45,662 nucleotides of DNA from Phenylobacterium sp. (GTDB lineage Bacteria; Pseudomonadota; Alphaproteobacteria; Caulobacterales; Caulobacteraceae): NCBI RefSeq assembly GCF_030646615.1, contig NZ_JAUSLG010000075.1:1-45662 (forward strand), written 5' to 3'. A program made the position numbers and the translations under genes. Positions within the stretch are counted from its first letter, which is position 1. The number at the start of each line of letters is the position of its first letter. A model generated the notes under the pieces. That model had not been told where the DNA came from and did not search any database. It saw nothing but the letters and a program-made list of their open reading frames with translations. Below are positions 1 through 9,102 of the stretch, piece after piece.

Positions 1-287
1 CCTGCGGCGGCGCTCCGGACCGGTGATCAAACTGATATGGGCCATGCTGTGCAGCTACGAGCGCTCTGAAGGACGTCCTTACGAGCACAGCATCGCCATC
101 CACCTCATCCCGACAAGGCGGCCCTCACCGGAGGCTCACGAAAAGGATGAATTGAAAAGGCGGACTCGATCTCCCGAAGCACTAGGCTCTTCCCGGAGTT
201 ATTCGGCCCGACGATGATCGTGATTCCCCGCGCGGGGAGGGTGAGATCAGCGTTTTCAGTGAACTTGAGGGTGATGCTTTTAAGCAT
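1..287 (-). pseudogene. AAA-family ATPase, frameshifted 5' part
   Basis: The ATG at 287 opens a frame beginning MLKSITLKFTEN, followed by a Walker A motif GPNNSGKS at about residues 29-36. This is the usual start of an OLD/RecF-like AAA ATPase. The frame stops at a TGA at 105-107. Removing one G from the GGG just before that TGA gives an open frame (DEVDGDAVLV...) to the window edge, which suggests a single-base insertion. No Walker B, signature or sensor part is visible because the gene leaves the window. The flanking DNA is lower in G+C than the housekeeping genes, so this may be a decayed accessory gene such as a defence ATPase. A sequencing error is the main alternative. Confidence 0.5.
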
Positions 288-726
288 TTTGCCTATTAGG
301 TGAACTTGTCGCAGGGGGAGGGGTGCGTCTGGTTGCCGCTCATCTGATAATTGCATGCTTGCTGCGCCGCAATCCGAGCGCTGACTGCAGCGGGTCGAGA
401 ATCACACCCATCGCTGAGATGATCTAGGACTTTGCCGGTCTCGCATAACGATAGACAGGATGCATCAAATCCCACTTCCGATACGAGCCGGCCGAACACG
501 CTACTCTCTTGGCGGCCTTTAGCGCACTAGCAGGACGATCAGAACGCGACGGTGCATTCACTCTCCTAAGCTACGCAGAAGGTCACGCTTCGCTCTTAGG
601 AGGAGCGGATTTTCTGAGCCTGCGGTCGTTTCGCACCTCAGTGAAACAGTATGCGAAGCAGACGTGGCCAAGGTCAGAGCCCTCATCAGACATTTACTGT
701 GTGGGCTTTCAGGGCACCGGCCAGTC
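288..726. other. Intergenic low-G+C stretch without a recognised gene
   Basis: About 440 bases with only short open frames, none with a recognisable motif or a convincing ribosome binding site. The only structure I see is the inverted repeat at 563-602. The composition is less G+C-rich than the genes to the right, so this probably belongs with the decayed ATPase at the left edge. Confidence 0.5.
563..602. repeat. Inverted repeat CTCCTAAG/CTTAGGAG
   Basis: Perfect 8-bp arms at 563-570 and 595-602 enclose 24 bases. There is no T-tract, so a simple terminator is unlikely. It lies in the gene-free stretch between the broken ATPase and the MoeB-like gene. Confidence 0.4.
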
Positions 727-1473
727 TCAGCCGCGCTCCGCCCCACACACCGCACACCCCGGATCAGCCCCAATCCGCACCGTCCGCGTCTCCGCCGCCA
801 GGCCGTCGTAGATCAGCAACCGCCCCTCCAACGCTTCGCCGGCCCCGGTGATCACCTTGATCGCCTCCAGGGCCATCATCGAGCCGATGACGCCGGCGAG
901 GGCGCCGATGACGCCGACGGCGGCGCAGGTCTCGGCGTCGGGGGGGATGTCAGACACGAGGCAGCGGTAGCAGGGCTGGCCTTTGAACACGCCGACCTGG
1001 CCGGTCCAGCGACCGATGGCGCCGGAGACCAGGGGCTTGCCGTGCGCCACGCAGGCCGCGTTGACCGCAAAGCGGGTGGCGAAGTCGTCTGTGCCGTCCA
1101 GCACCAGGTCGGCGCCGGCCACCAAGTCCCCGGCGTTGGCGCTGTCGACGGCGAGGCGGACGGGGTTGATCTGCACATGGGGATTGAGGGCGGAAAGCTG
1201 GGCTGCGGCGGCCTCGACCTTGGGCGCGCCTAAGTCTGAGGGGCGATAGATCACCTGGCGCTGCAGGTTGGAGAGGTCGGCCGCGTCGGGATCAACCAGC
1301 GTGATCTGGCCCACGCCGGCGGCGGCCAGATAGAGGCTGGCCGGCGCGCCCAGGCCGCCGGCGCCGATGATCAGCACATGGGCGGCCTTCAACTTCTGCT
1401 GGCCCGGCCCGCCCACTTCCCGCAGCACCAGATGGCGGGCGTAGCGTTCGACCTCGGCGTCGGAAAATTCCAT
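727..1473 (-). CDS. moeB: HesA/MoeB/ThiF-family adenylyltransferase
   Basis: This E1-like enzyme adenylates the C-terminal glycine of a ubiquitin-like sulfur carrier (MoaD or ThiS) in molybdopterin or thiamine biosynthesis. The product is 248 residues, the usual length. The nucleotide-binding loop GAGGLGAP is at 37-44, an NLQRQ segment at 69-73, DGTDDF at 126-131, and two CxxC pairs (C168/C171 and C240/C243) would hold the structural zinc. I chose the ATG at 1473 because the family starts with [14 protein letters not shown]; the frame stays open a little upstream. The gene is divergent from hslV, with 41 bases between the starts. No carrier gene is adjacent, so MoeB versus ThiF cannot be settled here. 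The modABC locus elsewhere in the window shows the cell uses molybdate. Confidence 0.88.
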   Translation of the reverse strand: MEFSDAEVERYARHLVLREVGGPGQQKLKAAHVLIIGAGGLGAPASLYLAAAGVGQITLVDPDAADLSNLQRQVIYRPSDLGAPKVEAAAAQLSALNPHVQINPVRLAVDSANAGDLVAGADLVLDGTDDFATRFAVNAACVAHGKPLVSGAIGRWTGQVGVFKGQPCYRCLVSDIPPDAETCAAVGVIGALAGVIGSMMALEAIKVITGAGEALEGRLLIYDGLAAETRTVRIGADPGCAVCGAERG

Positions 1474-1514
1474 GGCGCTTGACCTCACCTGCCCTGGTCG
1501 CCACATCCCGGCGG

Positions 1515-2066
1515 ATGTCGCAGACTTCTTCCAACTTCCCCGACTGGCACGGCACGACCATCCTGGCGGTTCGCAAGGACGGCCAGACGGTGATCGCCGG
1601 CGATGGTCAGGTGTCCATGGGCCAGACCGTGGTCAAGGGCAACGCCCGCAAGGTCCGCACCCTGGCCGGCGGCCGGGTCCTGGCCGGGTTCGCCGGCGCC
1701 ACGGCCGACGCCTTCACCCTGATCGAGCGGCTCGAGACCAAGCTCGAACAGTATCCTGAGCACCTGGCCCGGGCCTGCGTGGACCTGGCCAAGGACTGGC
1801 GCACCGACCGCTACCTGCGCAAGCTGGAGGCCATGCTGCTGGTGGCCGACAGGTCCGCCATCTACACGGTCACCGGCGTCGGCGACGTGCTGGAGCCGGA
1901 AAGCGGCGTGGCGGCCATCGGCTCGGGCGGCAACTATGCCCTGGCTGCGGCCATGGCCCTGATGGACTCAGGCCTCTCGGCCGAAGAGGTGGCCCGCAAG
2001 GCCATGGGCATCGCCGCGCGCATCTGCGTCTACACCAATGGCGAGCTGACGGTGGAGCGCCTGTAG
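1515..2066 (+). CDS. hslV: ATP-dependent protease HslUV, peptidase subunit HslV
   Basis: HslV is the threonine peptidase of the two-component cytosolic HslUV (ClpQY) protease, a bacterial relative of the proteasome beta subunit. The product from the ATG at 1515 is 183 residues. [10 protein letters not shown] at 12-21 supplies the catalytic N-terminal Thr (T14), so a short propeptide must be removed, as in other alphaproteobacteria. The conserved GDGQVSMG and [10 protein letters not shown] segments follow, and [11 protein letters not shown] lies near the C-terminus. Earlier in-frame ATGs exist at 1479 and nearby, but they would give an unusually long propeptide. hslU follows 31 bases after the stop, so the two form an operon. 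Confidence 0.96.
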   Translation: MSQTSSNFPDWHGTTILAVRKDGQTVIAGDGQVSMGQTVVKGNARKVRTLAGGRVLAGFAGATADAFTLIERLETKLEQYPEHLARACVDLAKDWRTDRYLRKLEAMLLVADRSAIYTVTGVGDVLEPESGVAAIGSGGNYALAAAMALMDSGLSAEEVARKAMGIAARICVYTNGELTVERL

Positions 2067-2097
2067 GGCGCTGATCGGGCTCAAACCTAGTGAACCC

Positions 2098-3402
2098 ATG
2101 ACAGACTTCTCCCCCCGCGAGATCGTTTCCGAACTCGACCGCTTCATCGTCGGCCAGAAGGACGCCAAGAAGGCCGTGGCTGTAGCCCTGCGCAACCGCT
2201 GGCGCCGCCGTCGGGTGCCCGACGCCCTGCGCGACGAGGTGACGCCCAAGAACATCCTGATGATCGGCCCCACCGGGGTCGGCAAGACCGAGATCGCGCG
2301 GCGCCTGGCCAAGCTGGCCAATGCGCCGTTCCTGAAGGTCGAGGCCACCAAGTTCACCGAGGTCGGCTATGTCGGCCGCGACGTGGACCAGATCGTCCGG
2401 GACCTGGTGGAGAGCGCCATCGCCATGGTCCGCGACAAGCGCCGCGGCGCCGTCCGCGCCCGGGCCGAGGCGGCCGCTGAGGAGCGGCTGCTGGATGCGC
2501 TGACTGGCCCCGGCTCCACCGCCGCCCGCGACAGCTTCCGCAAGAAGCTGCGGGCCGGCGAGCTGGACGACAAGGAGGTCGAGCTGACCCTGGCCGATTC
2601 CGGCGGCATGCCCCTGTTCGACGTGCCGGGCCAGCCGGGCGCCTCCATGGGGGTGATGAACATCTCCGACATCATGGGCAAGGCCTTCGGCCAGGGCCGC
2701 ACCAAGACCCATAAGACCACGGTGGTCGGCGCCTGGGCGCCGCTGATCGCCGAGGAGAGCGACAAGCTGCTGGACCAGGAGGCCCTGACCCAGGAGGCCC
2801 TGGAGCTGGCCGAGAACGAGGGCATCGTCTTCCTCGACGAGATCGACAAGGTGGCCAGCCGTTCCGACCGGGCCGGCGCAGACGTTTCCCGCGAAGGGGT
2901 GCAGCGCGACCTGCTGCCGCTCATCGAGGGGACCACCGTCGCCACCAAGTACGGGCCGGTGAAGACCGACCACATCCTGTTCATCGCCTCGGGCGCCTTC
3001 CATGTGGCCAAGCCCTCGGACCTGCTGCCCGAGCTGCAGGGCCGGCTTCCGATCCGGGTGGAGCTGAAGGCCCTGACCCGGGACGACATGCGCCGCATCC
3101 TCACCGAACCCGAGGCCAATCTGATCCGCCAGAACCAGGCGCTCCTGGCCACCGAAGGGGTGACGCTGACCTTCACCGAGGAGGCCATCGACGCGCTCGC
3201 CGACTCCGCCGTGGCGGTGAACGGCTCGCTGGAAAATATCGGCGCCCGGCGCCTGCAGACGGTGATGGAAAAGGTGCTGGAGGAGATCAGCTTCACCGCC
3301 GCCGACAAGGACGGCGAGACCCTGACCATCGACGCCGACTATGTCCGCCAGCGCCTGGGCGAACTGACCGGCGACACCGACCTGTCGCGCTACATCCTCT
3401 AG
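2098..3402 (+). CDS. hslU: HslU ATPase subunit of HslUV protease
   Basis: HslU is the AAA+ unfoldase ring that feeds substrates to HslV. The 434-residue product is the normal length. Walker A GPTGVGKT is at 57-64, Walker [10 protein letters not shown] lies in the middle, and an inserted I-domain separates them. The C-terminus ends in SRYIL, matching the tail that inserts into HslV. The start ATG at 2098 is followed by the typical [16 protein letters not shown] region. The 3' end is only 3 bases from the convergent lysine-aminomutase-like gene, with no terminator between. Confidence 0.97.
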   Translation: MTDFSPREIVSELDRFIVGQKDAKKAVAVALRNRWRRRRVPDALRDEVTPKNILMIGPTGVGKTEIARRLAKLANAPFLKVEATKFTEVGYVGRDVDQIVRDLVESAIAMVRDKRRGAVRARAEAAAEERLLDALTGPGSTAARDSFRKKLRAGELDDKEVELTLADSGGMPLFDVPGQPGASMGVMNISDIMGKAFGQGRTKTHKTTVVGAWAPLIAEESDKLLDQEALTQEALELAENEGIVFLDEIDKVASRSDRAGADVSREGVQRDLLPLIEGTTVATKYGPVKTDHILFIASGAFHVAKPSDLLPELQGRLPIRVELKALTRDDMRRILTEPEANLIRQNQALLATEGVTLTFTEEAIDALADSAVAVNGSLENIGARRLQTVMEKVLEEISFTAADKDGETLTIDADYVRQRLGELTGDTDLSRYIL

Positions 3403-3405
3403 GGC

Positions 3406-4464
3406 TCAGCCCTTCGGGGGATAGGGATGGCGGGTCCCTTGCGGGTCCTCCACCTCGTAGGCGCCGTCGCAGCCTTCCACATAGGCCGGGCCGATGGGCG
3501 ACTTGCCGTGGCCGCCGGGGATGTCGAGCACATAGGTCGGCTGGCAGAGGCCGGAATAGTCGCCGCGAAGCGCGCGCATCAGGGCCTGGCCTTCGCTGAT
3601 CGGCACCCGCAGATGGCTGGTGCCCGGCGCGAGATCCCCTTGGTGCAGGTAGTAGGGCTTGATGCGGGTCTCGACAAAGGCCCGCATCAGGGCGCCCAGG
3701 ACGGCCACATCGTCATTGATCCCCCGCAGCAGCACGCTCTGGCTGACCATGGCGATCCCCGCATCGATCATCTTGGCGCAGGCGGCCCGGGCCTGCGGCG
3801 TGAGTTCGTCAGGATGGTTGGCGTGCAGGGCCACATAGACCGCCTTGCCGGGCGCCCTGAGCGCGGCGACCAGCTCGTCGGTCACGGCGGCCGGATCGAC
3901 CACCGGCAGGCGGGTGTGGAACCGGACCACCTTCACATGGTCGATGGCGGAAAGCCCCGCCATCAGCTCCGAAAGCCGGCGCGGCGAGAGCACCAGGGGG
4001 TCGCCGCCGGTGACGATGACCTCCCAGATCTCCTTGTGGTCGGCCACATAGGCCAATGCCGCGGCCAGTTCGGCCGGCGTCAGTGCGCCCTCGCCGCCCG
4101 GCCCCACCATCTCGCGGCGGAAGCAGAACCGGCAATAGACCGCGCAGACATGGGTGATCTTCAGAAGCGCCCGGTCGCCATAGCGGTGGACGATCCCCTT
4201 GACCGGCATGTGGGCGTGATCGCCGATGGGGTCGGCGCGCTCATCGGCCGTGGCGTCCAGCTCGGCGGGATCAGGCAGGTACTGGCGCGCCAGCCCCGGC
4301 CCGCCCGCCGCGATCTGCTGGGCGAGATAGGGCGTGATCGCCACGGCGTAGCGGGCGGCCACGGCCTCCAGGGGGGCGATCTCGTCGGCCGCGATCAGCC
4401 CGGCCCCGGCCAGGGCCGAGGGCGTGCGCAGGGTCTTGGGCGCCGGGCTCGTCATCGGCGGCAT
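3406..4464 (-). CDS. epmB: Lysine 2,3-aminomutase-like radical SAM protein (EF-P beta-lysylation, EpmB type)
   Basis: This radical SAM, PLP-dependent enzyme probably converts (S)-alpha-lysine to (R)-beta-lysine for attachment to EF-P. It has the CxxxCxxC iron-sulfur motif (C107, C111, C114), a VTGGDPL segment, and the PLP lysine in DIPGGHGK (about K321). At 352 residues it has the short length of EpmB rather than the roughly 415 residues of clostridial KamA. It lies 37 bases downstream of epmA on the same strand, and epmA is divergent from efp. This context favours EF-P modification over lysine catabolism. An alternative start is the ATG at 4455. Naming varies between kamA and epmB. Confidence 0.9.
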   Translation of the reverse strand: MPPMTSPAPKTLRTPSALAGAGLIAADEIAPLEAVAARYAVAITPYLAQQIAAGGPGLARQYLPDPAELDATADERADPIGDHAHMPVKGIVHRYGDRALLKITHVCAVYCRFCFRREMVGPGGEGALTPAELAAALAYVADHKEIWEVIVTGGDPLVLSPRRLSELMAGLSAIDHVKVVRFHTRLPVVDPAAVTDELVAALRAPGKAVYVALHANHPDELTPQARAACAKMIDAGIAMVSQSVLLRGINDDVAVLGALMRAFVETRIKPYYLHQGDLAPGTSHLRVPISEGQALMRALRGDYSGLCQPTYVLDIPGGHGKSPIGPAYVEGCDGAYEVEDPQGTRHPYPPKG

Positions 4465-4501
4465 ATGGCCGACATGGGACGTCCCTGCAATGCGGCCCCT
4501 G

Positions 4502-5548
4502 TCAGACCTGCGCCACTGGGGTCCAGATCACCTGTTCGATCCGCTGGGCGCCGGACGCCAGCATGACCAGGCGGTCAAAGCCGAGCGCCGCGCCGCTGGC
4601 GGCCGGCATGTGGGCCAGCGCGGCCAGGAAGTCCTCGTCCAGCGGATAGCGCTCCCCATAGACCCGGGCCTTTTCGTCCATCTCGGCTTCGAAGCGGCGG
4701 CGCTGCTCGGCCGGGTCGGTGAGCTCGCCAAAGGCGTTGGCCAGCTCCACCCCGCAGGCATAGAGCTCGAACCGCTCGGCCACCCGGGGATCGGCGGCCT
4801 TGGGCCGGGCCAGCGCGGCCTCGACCGTGGGATATTCACACAGGATGGTCGGCCGGCCGAAGCCGAGGTTCGGCTCCACCTTCTCGACCATGATGCGACT
4901 GAAGATGTCGGCCCAGGTGTCGTCGGCCGCCACCCGGACGCCGGCCTCATGCGCGGCGGTCGCCAGGGCGGCGCGGTCGGTGCTCCCGTCGTCGCCCACC
5001 GTGGCCAGCAGGTCTATCCGCGCGAACCGCGCATAGGCCTCCGCCACGCTCACCTTCTCCGGCTCGGCGAAGGGGTCGGCGCCGGCGCCCCGCCAGGTGA
5101 GCGTCCTGGCGTCCAGGGTCTGGGCTGCGAGCGCCAGCAGGCGGGCGCAGTCCTCCATCAGGGTCTCGTAGGGGGCGTCCGTCCGGTACCATTCCAGCAG
5201 GGTGAATTCCGGGTGGTGCAGTGGCCCGCGCTCGCGGTTGCGCCACACCCGGGCCAGGTCGAAGATCTTCGTCTCCCCGGCCGCCAGCAGCTTCTTGGCC
5301 GCAAACTCCGGCGAGGTGTGCAGGTGCATCGCCGCGCGCCGCCCATCGGGGCCGATGGCCTGCGTGGAAAAGGCGTGCAGGTGGGCCTCATTGCCGGGCG
5401 AGACCTGCAGGGCGGCGGCCTCCACCTCGGTGAAGCCCTGATCCTCGAACCAGCGGCGCACCGCCCTGGTGATGTCGCCGCGGGCGGTGAGGAAGGGACG
5501 GCGGTCGCGGTGGGCGTCCTTGTCCCACCAGGGGGTCGTCTGCGACAT
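4502..5548 (-). CDS. epmA: EF-P--lysine ligase EpmA (PoxA/GenX)
   Basis: EpmA is a paralogue of the class II lysyl-tRNA synthetase catalytic core. It attaches (beta-)lysine to the conserved lysine of elongation factor P. The product from the ATG at 5548 is 348 residues and lacks the N-terminal anticodon-binding domain of LysRS. Class II motif 2 is visible in FDLARVWRNRERG...HHPEF and motif 3 in GAALGFDRLVML near the C-terminus. A second in-frame ATG at 5584 would add 12 residues without family support. The gene is divergent from efp and followed by the aminomutase. The working lysyl-tRNA synthetase at 26035 is class I, so EpmA is not a recent duplicate of the resident synthetase. Confidence 0.93.
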   Translation of the reverse strand: MSQTTPWWDKDAHRDRRPFLTARGDITRAVRRWFEDQGFTEVEAAALQVSPGNEAHLHAFSTQAIGPDGRRAAMHLHTSPEFAAKKLLAAGETKIFDLARVWRNRERGPLHHPEFTLLEWYRTDAPYETLMEDCARLLALAAQTLDARTLTWRGAGADPFAEPEKVSVAEAYARFARIDLLATVGDDGSTDRAALATAAHEAGVRVAADDTWADIFSRIMVEKVEPNLGFGRPTILCEYPTVEAALARPKAADPRVAERFELYACGVELANAFGELTDPAEQRRRFEAEMDEKARVYGERYPLDEDFLAALAHMPAASGAALGFDRLVMLASGAQRIEQVIWTPVAQV

Positions 5549-5607
5549 GAAGCTGTCCGGCCAGGAATGGAAAATCAGCGCCAAAGCTGGCGAAAACGCC
5601 TGCGATC

Positions 5608-5634
5608 CTATAGGTGCGCGGGACCTCTATAGGT
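5608..5634. promoter_or_regulatory. Repeated CTATAGGT motif between epmA and efp
   Basis: CTATAGGT occurs at 5608-5615 and again at 5627-5634, 19 bases apart. The first copy lies in the 8-bp palindrome CCTATAGG. The position between divergent EF-P-pathway genes suggests promoter or operator elements, but I cannot assign a factor. Confidence 0.35.
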
Positions 5635-5688
5635 TTTTGAGATCAACGGGCCCGCGCCGGCCCGCCCCAGGTTCGAGGAAGACATCAC

Positions 5689-6255
5689 GTGAAGGTCGCC
5701 GCCAGCTCGCTCCGCAAGGGTAATGTCGTCGATGTGGACGGCAAGCTCTACGTGGTCCTGACCGTCGAGAACATCCACCCCGGCAAGGGCACGCCCGTGA
5801 CCCAGCTGAACATGCGCCGCATCTCCGACGGGGTGAAGGTGTCGGAACGCTACCGCACCACCGAGCAGGTGGAGCGGGCCTTCGTCGAGGAGCGGGAGCA
5901 CACCTTCCTGTACCAGGACGGTGAGGGCTATCACTTCATGAACCCGGAAAACTTCGACCAGCTCGTCGCCCCGGAAGACGTGATCGGCGAGGCCAAGGTC
6001 TATCTGCAGGACGGCATGGCCGTGCAGCTCTCGACCCATGAGGGCGTGCCCATCGCCATCTCCCTGCCCTCGCGGGTGACCGTCGAGATCACCGAGACCG
6101 AGCCGGCCATGAAGGGTCAGACGGCCTCGTCCTCCTACAAGCCGGCCATGACCGATGCGGGCCTGCGGGTGATGATCCCCCCCTACATCACTGTGGGCAC
6201 CCGCATCGTCGTCCTCACCGAGGACGGCTCCTATGTGGAACGCGCCAAGGACTAG
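5689..6255 (+). CDS. efp: Translation elongation factor P
   Basis: EF-P binds ribosomes stalled at polyproline stretches and promotes peptide bond formation. The 188-residue product has the KOW-like N-terminal domain and two OB domains. The modified lysine is K33 in the loop HPGKGTP, and the C-terminal signature is intact ([14 protein letters not shown]). It starts with GTG at 5689; the family begins [12 protein letters not shown]. The gene sits opposite epmA and the aminomutase, the two enzymes expected to modify K33, so the whole pathway except a hydroxylase is in one cluster. The stop is 9 bases from the convergent ku stop. Confidence 0.97.
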   Translation: MKVAASSLRKGNVVDVDGKLYVVLTVENIHPGKGTPVTQLNMRRISDGVKVSERYRTTEQVERAFVEEREHTFLYQDGEGYHFMNPENFDQLVAPEDVIGEAKVYLQDGMAVQLSTHEGVPIAISLPSRVTVEITETEPAMKGQTASSSYKPAMTDAGLRVMIPPYITVGTRIVVLTEDGSYVERAKD

Positions 6256-6264
6256 GCGCTCCGC

Positions 6265-7122
6265 TTAAGCGCTCTTCTTCCGCTTTGAGCTGGCCGCCCC
6301 GCGCCCTGCCGTGGCGCTGGCGCGGCTCGCCGGTTTGCGCCGGGCGCCGCCGGTATCGCCCAGGCTGCGCTTGAGCTGCTCCATCAGGTCGCTGACCTCC
6401 AGATCCTTGGGCGGCTCGGGGGCCTCGATGGTGTGGCCCTCTTCCTTTTCGGCGATCAGCGCCCGCAGGGCCTCTTCGTAGCGATCGGCGAACATGGCCG
6501 GCTCGAAGTCGCCCTCCTGCTGCTCGATGATCTTGGTGGCGATCTCGACCATCTTCTTGTCGGGCTTGACGTCGGGAATGTCCTCGAAGGCCTCATCGGC
6601 GCTGCGCACCTCATCGGTCGAGCGCAGGGTATAGGCCAATATGCCCAGGCCTCGGGGCTCCAGGGCCATGACCCGCTCGCGCTGGTGCATGGCCAACCGC
6701 CCCAACGCCACCTTGCCCGAGGCCTCCATGGCCGAGCGGATCACCGTATAGGCCTCCACCGCCATGTCCCCGTCCGGCACCAGGAAGTAGGGGGCGTTCC
6801 AGTAGAGCCGGTCGATATCGGCCTCGTCGACGAACCGCTCGATGTCCAGGCTGCGGGTGGTCTCCAGCTTGACGTTGTTGATCTCGTCCTGGGTCAGGAC
6901 GACATAGCGCCCCTTCTCGATCTCATAGCCCTTGACGATGTCGGCCCGGTCCACCGGCCCGCTGTCGGGGTCGGTGGGGATCATGCGGATACGGTTGTGG
7001 GTGTCCTTGTGCAGCATGTTGAAGCTGACATCGCCGGCCCGGCTGGTGGCGGTGTAGAGGGCCACGGGGCAGCTCACGAGGGACAGGCGCAGATAGCCCT
7101 GCCAGGTGGGACGGGCGGCCAT
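6265..7122 (-). CDS. ku: Non-homologous end joining protein Ku
   Basis: Ku forms a homodimeric ring that binds DNA double-strand ends and recruits the ligase LigD. The product is 285 residues, typical of bacterial Ku. It begins with TWQGYLRLSLVSCPVALY and continues with the conserved KGYEIEKGRYVVLTQDEI region and the FAGRYEEAL-like segment (here FADRYEEALRAL) near residues 215-225. The C-terminus is a basic, Ala/Ser-rich tail ending KRKKSA, as in many Ku proteins. No ligD is in this window. The ATG at 7122 is used. Confidence 0.94.
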   Translation of the reverse strand: MAARPTWQGYLRLSLVSCPVALYTATSRAGDVSFNMLHKDTHNRIRMIPTDPDSGPVDRADIVKGYEIEKGRYVVLTQDEINNVKLETTRSLDIERFVDEADIDRLYWNAPYFLVPDGDMAVEAYTVIRSAMEASGKVALGRLAMHQRERVMALEPRGLGILAYTLRSTDEVRSADEAFEDIPDVKPDKKMVEIATKIIEQQEGDFEPAMFADRYEEALRALIAEKEEGHTIEAPEPPKDLEVSDLMEQLKRSLGDTGGARRKPASRASATAGRGAASSKRKKSA

Positions 7123-7219
7123 GGGGTGGTTCTCCGGGCATTTCCTTAAGTCAGCTCAACGCCTTGGCCGGTGATTCGTTCGGAGGGCTGAGATGGCCGC
7201 GCGGAGCGCGAAGAAAATC

Positions 7220-7297
7220 CACCACGAAGGACACAAAGACCACGAAGCGGCCACGCCGCCCTTGGTGAGCTTCGTGCCCTTTGTGGTCGCCTTCTAC
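7220..7297. repeat. Imperfect inverted repeat of the CACGAAGGACACAAAG type
   Basis: Left arm 7220-7247 (ACCACGAAGGACACAAAG...) and right arm 7270-7297 (CTTCGTGCCCTTTGTGGTC...) are imperfect reverse complements separated by about 22 bases. The CCACGAAGGACAC wording is familiar from dispersed intergenic repeats in bacterial genomes. It lies between the divergently oriented upstream end of ku and the 3' end of the esterase gene and may act as a transcribed hairpin. Confidence 0.5.
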
Positions 7298-7327
7298 AGC
7301 GCCTGCGGCGCCCAGGGCGCCTGTCGC

Positions 7328-8863
7328 CTACTGCGCCCGCAGGGCGAGCGTTGGCAGGGCGAACAGCTCGACGGCGTCCAGCTGGCGCTTGGCGAAGCCC
7401 TGGCGCACCCCGGTCTCCGCCCCGAACTCCAGGAGCTGGTCCGACGCTGCGTCATAGGCCGGCCAGGCCTGGTCCTCGCAGGCCGGCGCGCCTGAGCGGG
7501 CGAAGGCGACCCAGCAGCCGTGCATGAGCCTGGCCATGGCGCGGTCCTCGTCGCTGACCACGCTGTCGGGAGTCCGCCGGCCCCAGTATTCGAACACGTA
7601 CTGGATCTCGGCCGCATGATGGGCGCGGTCCAGGACCTGGCGATAGCGGTCGCCCACATAGGAGAAGTGATAGAGGAAGACCGGCGCCCCATCGGCGGCC
7701 TGGCCGGCGATCCAGCGGGCCGGCGCCCCGAACACCCGGTCGGTGAAGACCGCCCGGCCCAGGGCCTCGTCGCCTTCGGCGGCGGCCTCCTCATAGAAGG
7801 CCTGCGCCATGGGCGGCAGGGCGGCGGCGAACCGCGCCCCGCCGCCAGGTCCGCCCAGCAGGCTGTCCTCGCCATTGTTCCAGCCGATGATCATCGGCAC
7901 GTCGATCTCAGCCCCGGCGGCGAAGGCCTGACTGGCGGTGCGCGGCAGCAGCCGGCCATCCGGGAAGGGCCCGAACTCGCCGTCCACCGTCTCGATCAGG
8001 GTCTCGGCCGGCACGGCGCGCAGCTGGGCGACCGTGGCCTTGGCCGACAGGCCGAGCTTCTCGGCCGCCGCGACCCCGGCCTGTTCCCGCGCCTTCAGGC
8101 TGTCAGGCTCGAACCAGCCGCCGCCGGACTGGACGATGGCCTTGTGGAACAGGCCCTTGGCCTGGGGCGTGGCCAGCAGGGCCAGCGTGCTCATGCCCCC
8201 GGCCGACTCCCCGAACACCGTCACGTTGTTGGGGTCGCCCCCGAAGGCGGCGATATTGCGCTGGACCCATTGGAGCGCCGCGACCTGGTCCATCAGCCCA
8301 TAGGAGCCCAGGGCCGCCTTGGCGCCCCCCTTCATGCTTGGGGCCGCCCTGGTCAGGGCGGGATGGGCGAAATAGCCCAGCGGCCCCAGGCGATAGTTGA
8401 TGGCCACCAGCACCACCCCGTCGCGGGCGAAGTTCTGGCCGTCATAGACCCAGCCGGCGCCCGTGCGGTGCGAGCCGCCATGGATCCAGACCATGACCGG
8501 GGCGGGCTTGGCGCCCGGCTTGGCCAAGGGCGCGAAGACGTTGAGCTGCAGGCAGTCCTCGCTCATCGGCCCATTGGCGCCCCCGGCGTTGGGGGCGCCG
8601 TCCTCGCGCATGGGCTGGGGACAGGAGGGGCCGGCCGCCACCGCCGGTCGCGATCCCGTCCAGGCCTGTGGCGCCTGGGGCGGCGCCCAGCGCAAGGGCC
8701 CCACCGGCGGCGCGGCATAGGGGATGTTGCGGAAGATCCGCGCCCGGTCAGTGGCCTCGCCGGCCAGGGTCCCGGACTCCACCCGTAGCGTGGCCGGCGC
8801 GGCCAGGACGGTGGTGGCGAACAGGCCGCAGGCTGCGGCCATCAGGCTGATCCAGGGCTTCAT
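7328..8863 (-). CDS. Secreted type B carboxylesterase/lipase family protein
   Basis: This is an alpha/beta-hydrolase that should cleave carboxylic esters outside the cytoplasm. The 511-residue product starts with a signal peptide (MKPWISLMAAACGLF...), with likely cleavage after about residue 21. Family marks are FRNIPYAAPP at 44-53, SEDCLQLNVF at 101-110, the oxyanion HGG at 128-130 and the nucleophile GESAGG with Ser220. A late AHHAAEIQYVF segment carries the expected catalytic His. The natural substrate cannot be told. The outer-membrane genes that follow are on the other strand, so there is no operon link. Confidence 0.9.
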   Translation of the reverse strand: MKPWISLMAAACGLFATTVLAAPATLRVESGTLAGEATDRARIFRNIPYAAPPVGPLRWAPPQAPQAWTGSRPAVAAGPSCPQPMREDGAPNAGGANGPMSEDCLQLNVFAPLAKPGAKPAPVMVWIHGGSHRTGAGWVYDGQNFARDGVVLVAINYRLGPLGYFAHPALTRAAPSMKGGAKAALGSYGLMDQVAALQWVQRNIAAFGGDPNNVTVFGESAGGMSTLALLATPQAKGLFHKAIVQSGGGWFEPDSLKAREQAGVAAAEKLGLSAKATVAQLRAVPAETLIETVDGEFGPFPDGRLLPRTASQAFAAGAEIDVPMIIGWNNGEDSLLGGPGGGARFAAALPPMAQAFYEEAAAEGDEALGRAVFTDRVFGAPARWIAGQAADGAPVFLYHFSYVGDRYRQVLDRAHHAAEIQYVFEYWGRRTPDSVVSDEDRAMARLMHGCWVAFARSGAPACEDQAWPAYDAASDQLLEFGAETGVRQGFAKRQLDAVELFALPTLALRAQ

Positions 8864-9102
8864 GGTCCCCTCCCCCTATTGTCTGCCGAGAGCAGAGGCT
8901 AAGGCCCTGGGGGCGGTCAAGCCAAGGTTTGGCGACGGGGCGGGGCCGCCCTCCTGCCCGCACACACCACTGTGACCCAAGGGCAACACATCGTCCGCCA
9001 TCGGAAGCTCTGCCGGGTTTCGGAGCATCCGCCGGGCCCCGGAGCGCGTTGCTGCTATCCGAGGCCTGAGGGGGCTCTCGCAGTACGACAAGGATTACCA
9101 GT

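Noticed and set aside
3400..3408. Terminator between hslU and the aminomutase gene
   Set aside because: Only 3 bases separate the two stops, and no hairpin is visible there.
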